Source of the DNA: Bacteroidales bacterium UBA4116
Lineage (GTDB): Bacteria > Bacteroidota > Bacteroidia > Bacteroidales > Tannerellaceae
Direction: 5' to 3'
Assembly (NCBI GenBank): GCA_002381645.1
Contig: DFXE01000024.1
Span: 51,742 to 115,741 of the forward strand
Length of the DNA stretch: 64,000 nucleotides
The position numbers were made by a program, and so were the translations under genes. Positions 16,785 to 27,100 of this stretch are shown here, piece after piece (position 1 is the first letter of the stretch; each line of letters begins with the position of its first letter). The notes below the pieces were generated by a model. It saw only the letters and a program-made list of their open reading frames with translations. It did not search any database and had not been told where the DNA came from.

Positions 16785-17093
16785 TTACGGTTTCTTATTC
16801 CGGTTGTTTTTCTTTTTATTGAAGTTCTCCCGGATGAATGTATGCACATCACTCTCTTTATAATACGTTTTATGGTAAATCATCTGGAAAGGGAGTTCTC
16901 CCAAACTACGATACCGTTGCAGGGTGCGTTTACTTACGTGCAGTAATTGGCACAAGTCCTGATTGTCGAGCAGCAGTTCTCCATCCAACATATTCTGTCT
17001 TTTACTCATTTTATCAAGGGTTTTATCCTGTTTGTCGAAGCGATCCATGATGCGTTCCATCCATGCTTCAAATACTTCCTTATCTATATACAT
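16785..17093 (-). CDS. excisionase-like helix-turn-helix protein
   Basis: The 102-residue basic protein has a MerR/Xis-type HTH: LDNQDLCQLLHVSKRTLQRYRSLG followed by a short wing (LPFQMIYHKTYYKESDV) and a Lys/Asn-rich tail. This matches the small HTH proteins (Xis2c/Xis2d-like) of CTnDOT-type excision modules, which bend DNA at the element ends. It is the last gene of an apparent operon, 12 bases after the primase gene. Confidence 0.78.
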   Translation of the reverse strand: MYIDKEVFEAWMERIMDRFDKQDKTLDKMSKRQNMLDGELLLDNQDLCQLLHVSKRTLQRYRSLGELPFQMIYHKTYYKESDVHTFIRENFNKKKNNRNKKP

Positions 17094-17105
17094 AACATTC
17101 GTATT

Positions 17106-19148
17106 TTAGATGATATGCCCTATCATAAAGTAATTCTGATTGGACGGGTCTTTTATGATAATTTCTTTCTCACGCATATATTTGATATAGCTTTTCGCCG
17201 TGCGTTCCTTTACATCCATTGTCTGCTGAATACGGTCGCACAGGTCGATATATGTCAGGTGCCTTTGCGTATCGAATATCTCACGGGCCACGTTAGCCAG
17301 TTCCTTTTCTTTCCGCTTTTCCTTTTCTTCCCGTGGCTTTTCTCCCATGTAGATGTGCATACCCATTTCTTTGTCCCAGGAGAATTGCATCAATGGAACG
17401 TCCAACGGGCTACCGTCCCTTACTTTGAGTGCCTTAACTACCGATACAGACGGTTCATTATCCAATTCGATGCTCATTATGGCAGCCGCTTTACGTTGCA
17501 GTTCCGAGCCGAGGTGCCCTCTCAATTTCAATCCGTTGGGCACATAATGAAGTACGCAGACAATGCAAGTTCGGTATATTCCCGCCAATCGGTATAGTTC
17601 ATCTACGATGCGGATACTTTCTGCTTCATCGTTTGCCGACAGCACCAGATCGGCTATACCGTCGATAACCACCAACCGGATTCCCTCATACTCATAATGG
17701 TATTTATCCATACTCTGAACAATAGCTTGCAGCCTTTCTTTGCGTGACATTCCCGTAAGGGAGAACGCCCGCAGTTCTTCCGGTTTTTCGTTCAGTTGGG
17801 CACGATTTAAGAGGTTAGAAACATTTTTAAATAGCTGTACTTCCGATTGTTCCGTATCATAAAGCAGTACGGCTTTGCTGTCGGAATTATCCCGGACATT
17901 AACGCCTAATGTGTCTATGGTACGATTGTCTTTGATAATTGAGCCGGCGATCAACGCGGCAACATAGTTGCTTTTTCCTGTGCCTTCTCCGCCCGTGATG
18001 CACAATATATTGCCTTGCGTTCCCAGGGGAACATCGCCGGCAGAAATAACTTCCTCTGCTTTTGCCGGAGGATTGTTAAAGTCGATTTCGCAAGATTTCA
18101 GCATGGTCATTGTTTCGCTGTAAAGGTTATCGAGAAAGTCGATGAATAATTGCCGGAAGTCTTTTCTGGTATTTCCGTTACGGAAGAAGTCTGTGATATC
18201 TTTGTCGTTCTTTTCGCCGGAAAGAGGGAGGACAAGCCGTTTAACCCCATATTCCGATAATGCCTTTTCATGCCTGATAGCCGCATCTATTCCTGTTTTA
18301 TCGGCATCATATAGCAAGACAATATGCTTAAAGCGAAAACTAAGTTTATAAATGATGTCTGTCGGTATGGTCGAAGTTTCACTGTTGAAACAGATAGCAT
18401 GAAAGCCATGTGCAGCAAGTGTCATCACATCCTTTTCTCCGCCTGTGATGAACAACGTATCGCCTTTAGCGGGCAGTTGTTCCAACCCGAAGCAGTAATT
18501 TTCCCCGATAGTGCCACCGTATAAGAAACGGACATCGGAAAATGGTCGGTAGATTTTTACATATCGTTTCCCTATATACCCGAATATGGGTTCCGCCTCA
18601 GTAGATGTGAAAAAGAAAGGCTTGTTATCCTTATTTTCGCTTCTGAACTCTTTCAGGGAAACTGTTTTGTATAATTTCAGTATTTCGGGTGTAATACCTG
18701 ACTGCATCCAAAAGTCCAACTCACCGGACGAGAATTTTTGTTGTATGATATTATACGGTTTCGTTTTGGCAGGTTCGGATATGACCGGTTCTTTTTTCTG
18801 CGGAGTAGATTTCGGCACAGTCGGTATATAATCCGGGCTATCCAAACCCAATGACATATCTCTGTTTATGGTCTTCAGTATTTCAACGAAGTCAGCACCA
18901 TTGTTGCAGTTCAGTCCTTTCAGATTGCCGACAAAGAAAAAACAGTCACCGCTATATCCGTCGTTACCGAAGTCTTTAATGCGATATACACCGCCCCGAC
19001 GGTCAAAATAAACATTACAGGATGCTTTACGGTCGTCGTACAACGGATTGAGAAAATTACGCCCTGTTTTCCATTGTCCGGGTATATAATGCTTGAAAAC
19101 ATTAAGACCGTTATTTGTGTGTCTGAGTATCTCTTCTTTGTTGAGCAT
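17106..19148 (-). CDS. Toprim primase / RecA-like ATPase of the excision module
   Basis: The 680-residue product starts with a DnaG-like fold (NPLYDDRKASCNVYFD, then YRIKDFGNDGYSGDCFFF). Toprim follows, with ITGGEKDVMTLAAHG and LLYDADKTGIDAA (about 230-300). A RecA/DnaB-type ATPase comes next: Walker A GGEGTGKSNY at about 383, Walker B LVVIDGIADLVL at about 495. The C-terminus looks winged-helix. Bacteroidetes ICEs carry such proteins for their own replication; CTnDOT has an equivalent gene in its excision operon. Its 5' end overlaps the upstream HTH gene by 38 bases, so the three genes are one operon. Confidence 0.85.
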   Translation of the reverse strand: MLNKEEILRHTNNGLNVFKHYIPGQWKTGRNFLNPLYDDRKASCNVYFDRRGGVYRIKDFGNDGYSGDCFFFVGNLKGLNCNNGADFVEILKTINRDMSLGLDSPDYIPTVPKSTPQKKEPVISEPAKTKPYNIIQQKFSSGELDFWMQSGITPEILKLYKTVSLKEFRSENKDNKPFFFTSTEAEPIFGYIGKRYVKIYRPFSDVRFLYGGTIGENYCFGLEQLPAKGDTLFITGGEKDVMTLAAHGFHAICFNSETSTIPTDIIYKLSFRFKHIVLLYDADKTGIDAAIRHEKALSEYGVKRLVLPLSGEKNDKDITDFFRNGNTRKDFRQLFIDFLDNLYSETMTMLKSCEIDFNNPPAKAEEVISAGDVPLGTQGNILCITGGEGTGKSNYVAALIAGSIIKDNRTIDTLGVNVRDNSDSKAVLLYDTEQSEVQLFKNVSNLLNRAQLNEKPEELRAFSLTGMSRKERLQAIVQSMDKYHYEYEGIRLVVIDGIADLVLSANDEAESIRIVDELYRLAGIYRTCIVCVLHYVPNGLKLRGHLGSELQRKAAAIMSIELDNEPSVSVVKALKVRDGSPLDVPLMQFSWDKEMGMHIYMGEKPREEKEKRKEKELANVAREIFDTQRHLTYIDLCDRIQQTMDVKERTAKSYIKYMREKEIIIKDPSNQNYFMIGHII

Positions 19149-19470
19149 GGAGTTGATGATTTTTGATAAGATCGTTCATACATTCATCGGTGCTGCGGAT
19201 TTTCTTTTCATTCAGCAACCGCTTTATTTCCCCTATCGTGTAATAAGATTTCCCGGAAATTATGGAGTAAGATATTACCCGGTTACTGCGGAGGCGTTGC
19301 AGGGTACGCTCGCTAATTTTTAAGAATGTGCATACTTCGTAGCTATCCACCCACATCTCATCGGGGTCTGTGGTATCATCATTCTGATGGTCTACCACAA
19401 ACTTAGCTATGGCATTAATTTTCGTAACTAAATCTTTGTATGCTTCAGATTCGATTGTTATGACATCCAT
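19111..19470 (-). CDS. excisionase-like helix-turn-helix protein
   Basis: The 119-residue protein has an HTH in its middle (WVDSYEVCTFLKISERTLQR) followed by the wing SYSIISGKSYYTIGEIKRLL. It is related in layout to the gene at 16785 and to Xis2c/Xis2d-type proteins. As first gene of the HTH-primase-HTH operon it should be the one closest to the control region, where a dyad (19532-19557) lies. It may bind DNA at the element end during excision or regulate the operon. Confidence 0.75.
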   Translation of the reverse strand: MDVITIESEAYKDLVTKINAIAKFVVDHQNDDTTDPDEMWVDSYEVCTFLKISERTLQRLRSNRVISYSIISGKSYYTIGEIKRLLNEKKIRSTDECMNDLIKNHQLHAQQRRDTQTHK

Positions 19471-19531
19471 GATTGCAACTATTTGATTTGCTGCAAACTT
19501 CGGAATTTACAAAAAGGTTGATTGACAAGTT

Positions 19532-19557
19532 GCTATAACTTTTTTTGAAATTATAGC
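19532..19557 (-). promoter_or_regulatory. dyad upstream of the excision-module operon
   Basis: GCTATAA and TTATAGC arms with a 12-base spacer lie 62-87 bases upstream of the HTH start codon. In CTnDOT, RteC activates the excision operon by binding upstream of its promoter. This dyad is the best candidate for such a site here. No exact -7 element is visible; CGAAGTTTGC is a weak match. Confidence 0.4.
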
Positions 19558-19656
19558 CTAAACAATTAACATTCAGCTAATTTTAATTTTGGTTTTTTAT
19601 TTGCTTTAACCTCACATCTTTATACTCTATGATTAGTATAATAAAAAGCATAAAAA

Positions 19657-19685
19657 AGCCCTGAAAAACCACAATTTTCAGGGCT
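19657..19685 (-). terminator. terminator after rteC
   Basis: Perfect 11-bp stem (19657-19667 with 19675-19685) and 7-base loop, followed on the minus strand by TTTTTTATG. It ends the efflux-rteC operon and separates it from the excision module. Confidence 0.8.
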
Positions 19686-19808
19686 AAAAATGAAAAAATA
19701 AGATAGGATAATCTTTACAACATCTTTACACTTACCGAATTTCAATTCATTGATTAATAGTTGTTTACTAAAATTGTTTTATGCCTGTTTCGGATGACCA
19801 CCTGACAA

Positions 19809-20657
19809 TTACCTGTTATCGTCATCATCCATCTTTTTATTGAGGTTATCCCTCAATGAATCGAGGTATATGGTTCTGCTATCTTTACGGTTTCGGATGT
19901 TTAGATAAATGCGGTAAAATTCGCCGGCATCGGTATTGAATACAATGCAAAAGTAGTCTACCAATTCTTTAATATCTATGTTCCCGTAGTTAATGCTTCC
20001 TTTGGCATATATAGCATAAATCAATTCAACGAGTTCTGTTTTTGTTCCCGTCCAGGTATGTTTTATTCGTGGAAATCTCGAATTGTCGAGATCTGCTTCC
20101 GGTTGTTTTTCAAGTTTATTCAATTCTGCATTAAGATAGATGCGGAGCATCTCGTTAGCTAATATTTTGGAAACCTTAAAATCAAAACTGGTAGAGAAAT
20201 TATTATCCCTTTCAAAATAGAAACAATCGACTGTTAAATCAATATCAGGTTCCACCCTGAGAAAATAATATCGGTCAAGATGGGTTCTTTCCGTCCTGTA
20301 ATACTGATAGAAATCTAAGTTTTTATCGAAATAATCTTTTATTCTATCCAATTCCTTTAATATATAGTTTTTCTGTGCCGTATCACTCCCCGTCGGGCGT
20401 TTGGTTTCGATTTTATATATTTCAGAATAATATATTAACTTGCTGAAAAGTTGGGGTTTACACTCTTTGAAGAAGCAAATTTCTTCTTCTTCACTTTTAA
20501 ACTTATAATCGGTCAACTTTGCTTTCAAATCCTGCATTATGCCTTTAAGGAGGTTTATCGCTTTTTTAGCTTTCCTCAAAGAAGTCACTTCTTCTAATTC
20601 AATGGCTTCAAGCTGTACATTGACAGTTTCGATAATTGAGTGGACGTGTTTATTCAT
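19809..20657 (-). CDS. rteC: RteC-like excision regulator
   Basis: The product matches the RteC family, the activator that turns on the excision operon of CTnDOT. Recognisable parts are FFKECKPQLFSKLIYYSEIY, the TERTHLDRYYFLR segment and a C-terminal winged-helix-like region with GSINYGNIDIKELVDYFC. I use the ATG at 20657; a longer form would need a TTG start at 20684. It lies 32 bases after the P1B-ATPase stop on the same strand and is followed by a terminator, so it looks like the last gene of the metal-efflux operon. In CTnDOT rteC is under RteAB and tetracycline control; no rteAB is visible here. Confidence 0.85.
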   Translation of the reverse strand: MNKHVHSIIETVNVQLEAIELEEVTSLRKAKKAINLLKGIMQDLKAKLTDYKFKSEEEEICFFKECKPQLFSKLIYYSEIYKIETKRPTGSDTAQKNYILKELDRIKDYFDKNLDFYQYYRTERTHLDRYYFLRVEPDIDLTVDCFYFERDNNFSTSFDFKVSKILANEMLRIYLNAELNKLEKQPEADLDNSRFPRIKHTWTGTKTELVELIYAIYAKGSINYGNIDIKELVDYFCIVFNTDAGEFYRIYLNIRNRKDSRTIYLDSLRDNLNKKMDDDDNR

Positions 20658-20689
20658 AAGTTTGCTCTGAAGTGTAAACCCCAACCGGG

Positions 20690-22636
20690 CTAATTAAATT
20701 TCATGCGCAATATCCTGATAGCATTCAGAATCGCCAGCAGCGAAACTCCAACATCTGCAAAAACCGCTTCCCATAATGTCGCCACACCCAAAGCACCGAG
20801 AATAAGTACAACGACTTTAACAACCAATGCCAGGCTTATATTTTGAATGACGATGTTGCGTGTTGCCTTCCCTATTTTAATAGCCGTAGCAATGCGGCTG
20901 GGCTGGTCGGTTTGAAGAATAACATCAGCGGTTTCGATGGCAACATCGCTACCTAATCCGCCCATCGCAATACCTACGTTACTCATGGCAAGAACAGGAG
21001 CATCGTTTATACCGTCACCTACAAATGCTATGTTATTTGCAGGGTCGGATTTTAACTGTTCCACATATTCAACCTTTCCTTCAGGCAGAAGATCTCCATG
21101 TGCCTGTGTGATATTCAATTCTGTGGCAAGCTGTGAAACGATAGCCTGTTTATCTCCCGATAGCATTACTATATTTTTAATACCCAATTCACGTAAAGCA
21201 TTAATCGCACTTTTAGCATCTTCTTTCGGTGCATCAGCTACAAGAATATAACCGGCGTAATTACCGTCAATAGCACAAACCACAATCGTTTCGGGTATGG
21301 TGGCAATCTCAGCCGGAAATTCCACACTGTTTTTTATGAGTAGTTTAGGATTACCCACCAGCACAATTTTTCCGTTTATGGATGCCTGTAATCCATGTCC
21401 AGCAATTTCGTTGACAATTTCCGGCTTTACAATATCAATATTCCGGCTGTTGGCATATTCAACGATGGCTTTTGCTATCGGATGGTTGCTTTGTGTTTCG
21501 ATAGAAGCTACAAGGTTCACGAGGTCAGTTTCAAGCAAGAAGTTCGCAGGAACAATCTTTTGAACCTGAAAAACACCCTGTGTCAGTGTTCCGGTTTTAT
21601 CCATAACTACTGTATTTATCTTGGTAATTGCTTCCAGATAATTACTTCCTTTGAACAGTATTCCTTTACGGCTTGCAGCACCGATCCCACCAAAGTAACC
21701 CAGTGGGATACTGATTACCAATGCACACGGGCAAGAGATTACGAGAAATACCAATCCTCGATATACCCAGTCGTACAGCACAAAATCGAATCCCGGATTT
21801 ATAGCCGAATAAATTAAAGGTACAACCACGATAAGAGCAGCCAATGCAGCTACTATCGGCGTATAAATACGTGCAAACTTACGGATGAACTGTTCTGCCG
21901 GAGCTTTCTTTTCGGTAGCGTTCTGCACAAGGTCGAGTATGCGTGCCAGGGCACTCATGCCAAATGGCTTGGTGACTTTGATACGTGAAACGTTGTCGGT
22001 AAGTATCATTCCTGCAAATACTTCTTCGCCACGCCGAATTGTCCGTGGAACACTTTCACCTGTCAATGCGGAAGTATTAAAGGATGCAGATTCATTAATC
22101 ATTACACCATCAAGCGGAACACGGTCACCCACCTTAACTTCCACAATATCGCCCACATTTACACTTTCGGGAGATACCGTTTCAGTTCTGTCCATCCTTA
22201 TAACATTTGCCGTTTCGGGACGAACATCGAGCAAGGCACTGATACTCCGTTTTGCACGGTTTACCGCAGCTTCCTGGAAGAGTTCACCTACCGCATAGAA
22301 AAGCATGACGGCAACGCCTTCAGGATATTCACCGATAAAGAACGCCCCGATGGTGGCTATACTCATTAAGGTAAATTCGCTGAATATGTCCTTTTGCTGT
22401 ATGCTTTCAAACGCTTCTTTTATTACGGGTAGTCCTACGGGCAGATAGGCAACAATATACCATACCAGTTGCACCCATTTTTCACTAAACAACGGTAAAC
22501 CCGTTGCGGATAATATGATGCCTGTAATCAGCATCACAAAAGAGATAGCTGCACGGATGTAACCTCTTTTCTGGGAGGAATCTATTTCTTGTTTGGTCTT
22601 GTCAATAACACAAGTACCGTCATTGCAATTTCCCAT
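20690..22636 (-). CDS. heavy-metal P1B-type ATPase (ZntA/CadA-like)
   Basis: This inner-membrane pump uses ATP to export metal ions. The 648-residue protein has TGES (192-195), the metal-binding SCPCAL in the sixth segment (301-306), DKTGTLT with phosphorylated Asp 346, and GDGINDAPVL in the hinge. The CPC form fits Zn/Cd/Pb or Cu exporters; RND and CDF neighbours favour divalent ions. The N-terminus has only a Cys pair (CNDGTC, residues 4-9) in place of a full metal-binding domain. The small membrane gene upstream ends 2 bases before its start, and rteC follows. Confidence 0.92.
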   Translation of the reverse strand: MGNCNDGTCVIDKTKQEIDSSQKRGYIRAAISFVMLITGIILSATGLPLFSEKWVQLVWYIVAYLPVGLPVIKEAFESIQQKDIFSEFTLMSIATIGAFFIGEYPEGVAVMLFYAVGELFQEAAVNRAKRSISALLDVRPETANVIRMDRTETVSPESVNVGDIVEVKVGDRVPLDGVMINESASFNTSALTGESVPRTIRRGEEVFAGMILTDNVSRIKVTKPFGMSALARILDLVQNATEKKAPAEQFIRKFARIYTPIVAALAALIVVVPLIYSAINPGFDFVLYDWVYRGLVFLVISCPCALVISIPLGYFGGIGAASRKGILFKGSNYLEAITKINTVVMDKTGTLTQGVFQVQKIVPANFLLETDLVNLVASIETQSNHPIAKAIVEYANSRNIDIVKPEIVNEIAGHGLQASINGKIVLVGNPKLLIKNSVEFPAEIATIPETIVVCAIDGNYAGYILVADAPKEDAKSAINALRELGIKNIVMLSGDKQAIVSQLATELNITQAHGDLLPEGKVEYVEQLKSDPANNIAFVGDGINDAPVLAMSNVGIAMGGLGSDVAIETADVILQTDQPSRIATAIKIGKATRNIVIQNISLALVVKVVVLILGALGVATLWEAVFADVGVSLLAILNAIRILRMKFN

Positions 22637-22638
22637 AA

Positions 22639-22926
22639 CTATTTTGTTTTACGATTATATCTATATGTTTTACCTATATCTTCATTCAAGAATATAAATG
22701 GTGCGATAGCGAAGAATGTACCGGACACGAGAACTTCTTTAAGAGGCCAATAATGGAAGAAGCAATGGTCGTGCATACATCTTGAAATAAAGAACCAGAA
22801 TAAACAGCCTGCAATAATACCAAAGGCTGTGCTGCCAGCTACAATCCACCTTTTGGCTTTTTGGCTCAACCTTTTTTTAGGTTGAGCCTTAGCCTTACTT
22901 TTCTTTTTGTTTGCCTTTCTTTTCAT
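22639..22926 (-). CDS. small two-segment membrane protein
   Basis: The 95-residue product has a very basic N-terminus (residues 1-25), then two hydrophobic segments (about 29-48 and 63-80). Between them is a short loop with Cys and three His residues (SRCMHDHCFFHYW). The loop could bind metal and would face the periplasm if the basic N-terminus is cytoplasmic. It somewhat resembles small DUF6132-type membrane proteins, but this is not certain. It sits 12 bases after the TolC-type gene and 2 bases before the ATPase gene in the efflux operon. Confidence 0.6.
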   Translation of the reverse strand: MKRKANKKKSKAKAQPKKRLSQKAKRWIVAGSTAFGIIAGCLFWFFISRCMHDHCFFHYWPLKEVLVSGTFFAIAPFIFLNEDIGKTYRYNRKTK

Positions 22927-22938
22927 GGCGCATACCTT

Positions 22939-24117
22939 TTACAGTTCTACGGCTGATAGTTCGGCAAATGCCAGTTGGTAATCCCTTTCGGCGGCAAGCG
23001 TTTGGTTTACATTGTCGTAATACAATCCCATTTCAACCATGTAATCGAGCAGAGATATTTCACCTGCATCGAGGGCTTTTTTCAACAGCATGGTATTGTT
23101 TACGTTTGCCAATGAACTACGATATTTATCAGCAGTCGTTTTCAGCCCCATTGCTTTTGTATATTGAATCTGAAGCTGACTATAAAATTGTTGCTTAGTA
23201 TCGGCTTCACGGCTTTGAGCAGCAGATACGGCAGCTTTTGCTTGTCTTACCTGGTTCTTATTTGACCACAATGGTATGGAAACACCTAACGAAATACCCT
23301 GATATCGTTGTCCGACTACTTTTTCACTCATGTATCCGGCTGTTATTTTAGGGAGATTCATGGCTTTACTAAGTGATACCTGCTTTTGGCTTACTTCAAT
23401 TTCATTACGCACGTATGCCAATACAGGATTTTTATCTTCTGCCTGCACATACCAGTCATTAAAGTTCAGCGGCAGCTCACGATTACCATAGCCTGTATCG
23501 TTAAATGCTACATCAATACCGCCATTCAGCCGTTTTAGCTGCGATAGAAGTGCATTTCGTTCTACTTCCATCCGGGATATTTCGCCTTCTATGGTTGAAA
23601 GATTGAGATTTACTTTATTATATTCTATTATGCTGATGTCGCCTCTGTCCATACGGTCTTTATAACCCTGTGCAATAGTCCGGGCATGCTCCAATCTTAG
23701 ATATAGTTCTTTGAGCAGAGAATTATAATATATCAACTCGATACAGTATTGTTTGGCTTCCAGCATGATGTTCATACGGTCTGCCTGATATTGCCATTCA
23801 ACGAGGTTGTTTCTACCATTCGCCAATCGACTTTTCATACCTGTTATTGTTGGTATATCAAATGTCTGGGTTACACTAAAGTCAGTACGATTACCTATAT
23901 CTGTGGGATTTCCCCACAGATAATTGAAGCCGACTTCCGGATCATCAAGGAAGATTCCGGTTTTGTTCTGCAACTTGTCCGCCTCCGCTTGTTCACGGAG
24001 AGCTTTCAGGGTGGTATTGTTCTCTTCAATAGAAGACAATACGGGGTCAATGTTGTTCTGCGCACTTAATGTTACGGTTGCGAAGATAGCCAACATGGTT
24101 ATTATGATTGTTTTCAT
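22939..24117 (-). CDS. TolC-family outer-membrane efflux channel (CzcC/CusC-like)
   Basis: The 392-residue protein has a signal peptide (MKTIIITMLAIFATVTLSAQ) and the long helical hairpins of outer-membrane efflux proteins, with an internal repeat. It would form the exit duct of the tripartite metal pump. Its start overlaps the stop of the RND gene by 4 bases (ATGA type), so the two are translationally coupled. It has no lipoprotein Cys, unlike many CusC proteins. Confidence 0.88.
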   Translation of the reverse strand: MKTIIITMLAIFATVTLSAQNNIDPVLSSIEENNTTLKALREQAEADKLQNKTGIFLDDPEVGFNYLWGNPTDIGNRTDFSVTQTFDIPTITGMKSRLANGRNNLVEWQYQADRMNIMLEAKQYCIELIYYNSLLKELYLRLEHARTIAQGYKDRMDRGDISIIEYNKVNLNLSTIEGEISRMEVERNALLSQLKRLNGGIDVAFNDTGYGNRELPLNFNDWYVQAEDKNPVLAYVRNEIEVSQKQVSLSKAMNLPKITAGYMSEKVVGQRYQGISLGVSIPLWSNKNQVRQAKAAVSAAQSREADTKQQFYSQLQIQYTKAMGLKTTADKYRSSLANVNNTMLLKKALDAGEISLLDYMVEMGLYYDNVNQTLAAERDYQLAFAELSAVEL

Positions 24118-27100
24118 TCTAATTCTAATTTAGCGTTGTTTACTTCAGGTTCGTCATTGTCCAGCACTTCGTTTTCAACAACTTTCCTGTTTGTTATCAA
24201 ATACATGATTGGTATTATAAAACCGTTCAATAGGGTAGATGTAAGTAATCCTCCCAGGATAACCTTTGCCATCGGACTTTGTATTTCGTTGCCCGGAAGG
24301 TCGCCACCCAATGCAAGCGGTATTAACGCAAGACCTGATGTTAATGCAGTCATCAGAATAGGGTTCAAACGGTCTAACGATCCTGTCATAACAGCATCCC
24401 ATTTGCTATATCCTTGTGCAACAAGGTCATTATAACGGGATATTAGCAGCATACCGTTACGTGTGGCAATACCGAACAGGGATATAAAACCAATAATTGC
24501 CGGTATGCTTAAAACGCCGTTTGTAAAGAATATGGCAAACACACCACCTATCAGAGCAAGCGGAAGATTTAACAGGATAACTACCGATTGATTAATGCTC
24601 TTGAACTGTGCGAACAATAGCATGAAAATAGCAAGGATAGAGAAAATTGAGGTAATGAGCAGGGTGCGTGATGCTGCCTGTTCACTCTCAAACTGTCCGC
24701 CATACTCAATATGATACCCTTCGGGTAGTTCAATCTGTTCATTAACGATATCCTGAATATCCGTTACCACGCCCCGTAAGTCACGTCCGGCAACATTGGC
24801 AGAAATTACAATCTTGCGAGAAACGTTTTCCCTGTTTATTGTATTCGGGCCTGTGGCTGAAGTTATCTCGGCAATGTTGCTCAACGGAACTTTACGTCCG
24901 TTGGCATCAACGATAAGGTTCTTTATCCTTTCTGCTGTTTCACGGCTGTCGTCGTTTACTTTCAGCGTAAGGTCGAAAGAACGGTTTTCTTCATACACTT
25001 GAGATACAACTTCTCCCGCAAGCATAACATTTACAATCTCCGCAAATTCGGGTAGTGTTATACCGTATTTTGCCATGACTTCCCTTTTGGGTTCAATCTT
25101 TAATTGCGGACGTTCTACCTGCTGTTCTACATTCAGATCGGCAATTCCCTCTATATCCTGAATGGATGATTTTATCTGGTTGCCGATGGAGAACATTTTA
25201 TTGAGGTCAGTCCCGAACAGTTTAATAGCGATATTTGCACGGGTTCCTGAAAGCATGGCATCAATACGGTGAGAAATGGGTGAACCTATTTCAATATTCA
25301 CTCCCGGTAATACTTTTATTTTTTCACGTATTTCAGCCAGCACTTCATCTTTAGAACGTTTATCGAGAATGAAGGGTGCTTCTATTTCCGAAACGTTTAC
25401 ACCAAGTGCGTGTTCGTCGAGTTCCGCACGTCCTGTTTTTCGTCCTACGGTTTGTATTTCGGGTATGGATAGCAGTATATCTTCTGCTATTCTTCCCATC
25501 TTGTCCGATTCCTCCAATGAAATACCGGGTACGCTGCTTATATTTATTGTAAACGACCCCTCATTGAACGGTGGCAAAAAGCTACGACCTAACGAAAAGA
25601 ATACAATTACCGCAGCAACAAGTAAGGCACCCGTTCCACCAAGCACCCATTTTTTATATTTAAGTGTCCATGTGAGAGCTTTTTCGTAAACGATTTTCAG
25701 TTTTCTAACCACGTATGGTTCACGTTCAGGTTTATCTCCTTTTCGGGGTTTACCCAACAGATAACTACACAATACCGGAGTAAGCGTTAATGCAACGATG
25801 GTAGATGCTATCAACGACATTATAAACGCTACTCCCAGCGGTGCAAGCATACGACCTTCCATTCCTGACAGGAAGAACAAGGGTACAAAACTGGCGATGA
25901 TGATAAATGTGGAATACAAAATCGGCATACGCACTTCTTTAGAAGCCTCAAACACCACATTGAGTACGGTCTTTTGTAGTTCCTTCGGTTTCTGTCGGTT
26001 CTCCCGTAATCGCTTAAATACATTTTCAACGTCCACAATGGCATCATCGACCAATGATCCGATGGCGATTGCCATACCTCCCAGGCTCATGGTATTTATG
26101 GTAAGCCCCATAAATTTAAGTGATAGAATAGCAAAAACTAATGCCAATGGAATTGTAACCAGTGATATAACCGTTGTACGGGCATTCATCAAAAAGATGA
26201 AAAGCACGATTACCACGAATATACCTCCTTCGTATAGTGATTTTTGGACGTTACTTATTGAGTTATCAATAAATCGTGCCTGACGAAAAATATCGGTTGT
26301 TATTTTAACATCTGACGGAAGTTGCTTCTGTAAATCAGCAAGTGCAACATCGAGTTTGTCTGTCAATTCGAGTGTACTTGTTGCAGGTTGCTTGGTGATG
26401 GTCAGCAAGACGGCGGCTTTGCCATCGTTGGATGCCATACCCAGTTTCGGTGCCTTATCCCCAATTTTTACTTCGGCAATATTCTCAATCAGAATAGGAA
26501 CGTCGTTTACAGTTTTAATAACGGCTTTTCCTAAAGATGGTATTTTATTAGTTGAAAGTACACCACGAATGATAAATTCATTACCGTATTCGTATAGCAC
26601 GCCACCTGCGGCGTTCTGATTCATTTCAGTTACCACTTCGATAACTTCATTCAGTCCGATATTGTAATGCTTCATCTTTCCGGGGTCGAGCAATATCTGG
26701 TATTCCTTGATTTCCCCACCAAGAACGGTTACCTGTGCTACTCCGCCTGTGGCAAGTAAGCGAGGGCGGATTGTCCAGTCGGCAACAGTACGCAAATCCT
26801 GTAAAGATGTTGAATCGGCAGTAAGTCCAATAATCATCAATTCCCCAAGAATCGAAGATTGTGGCCCCAACGTTGGGTTACCAACATTGGATGGTAACTG
26901 GTCATTAACAACAGCTAATTTTTCAGATACAATCTGACGGGCAATGTAAATGTCCGTTCCCCAGTTAAATTCAACCCATACGATTGAAAATCCGGTAGTA
27001 GAAGATGAACGCACTCGGCGCACATCGGTAGCTCCGTTCAGGGCGGTTTCGACGGGGAATGTAACAAGCCTTTCAACTTCTTCGGGAGCCATACCGCTTG

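Noticed and set aside
16592..16822. 76-codon plus-strand frame after hxlR
   Set aside because: It runs through the terminator hairpin and into the antisense of the HTH gene; composition is not protein-like.
20658..20684. Longer rteC start
   Set aside because: It would need a TTG codon; an ATG nine codons later fits better.
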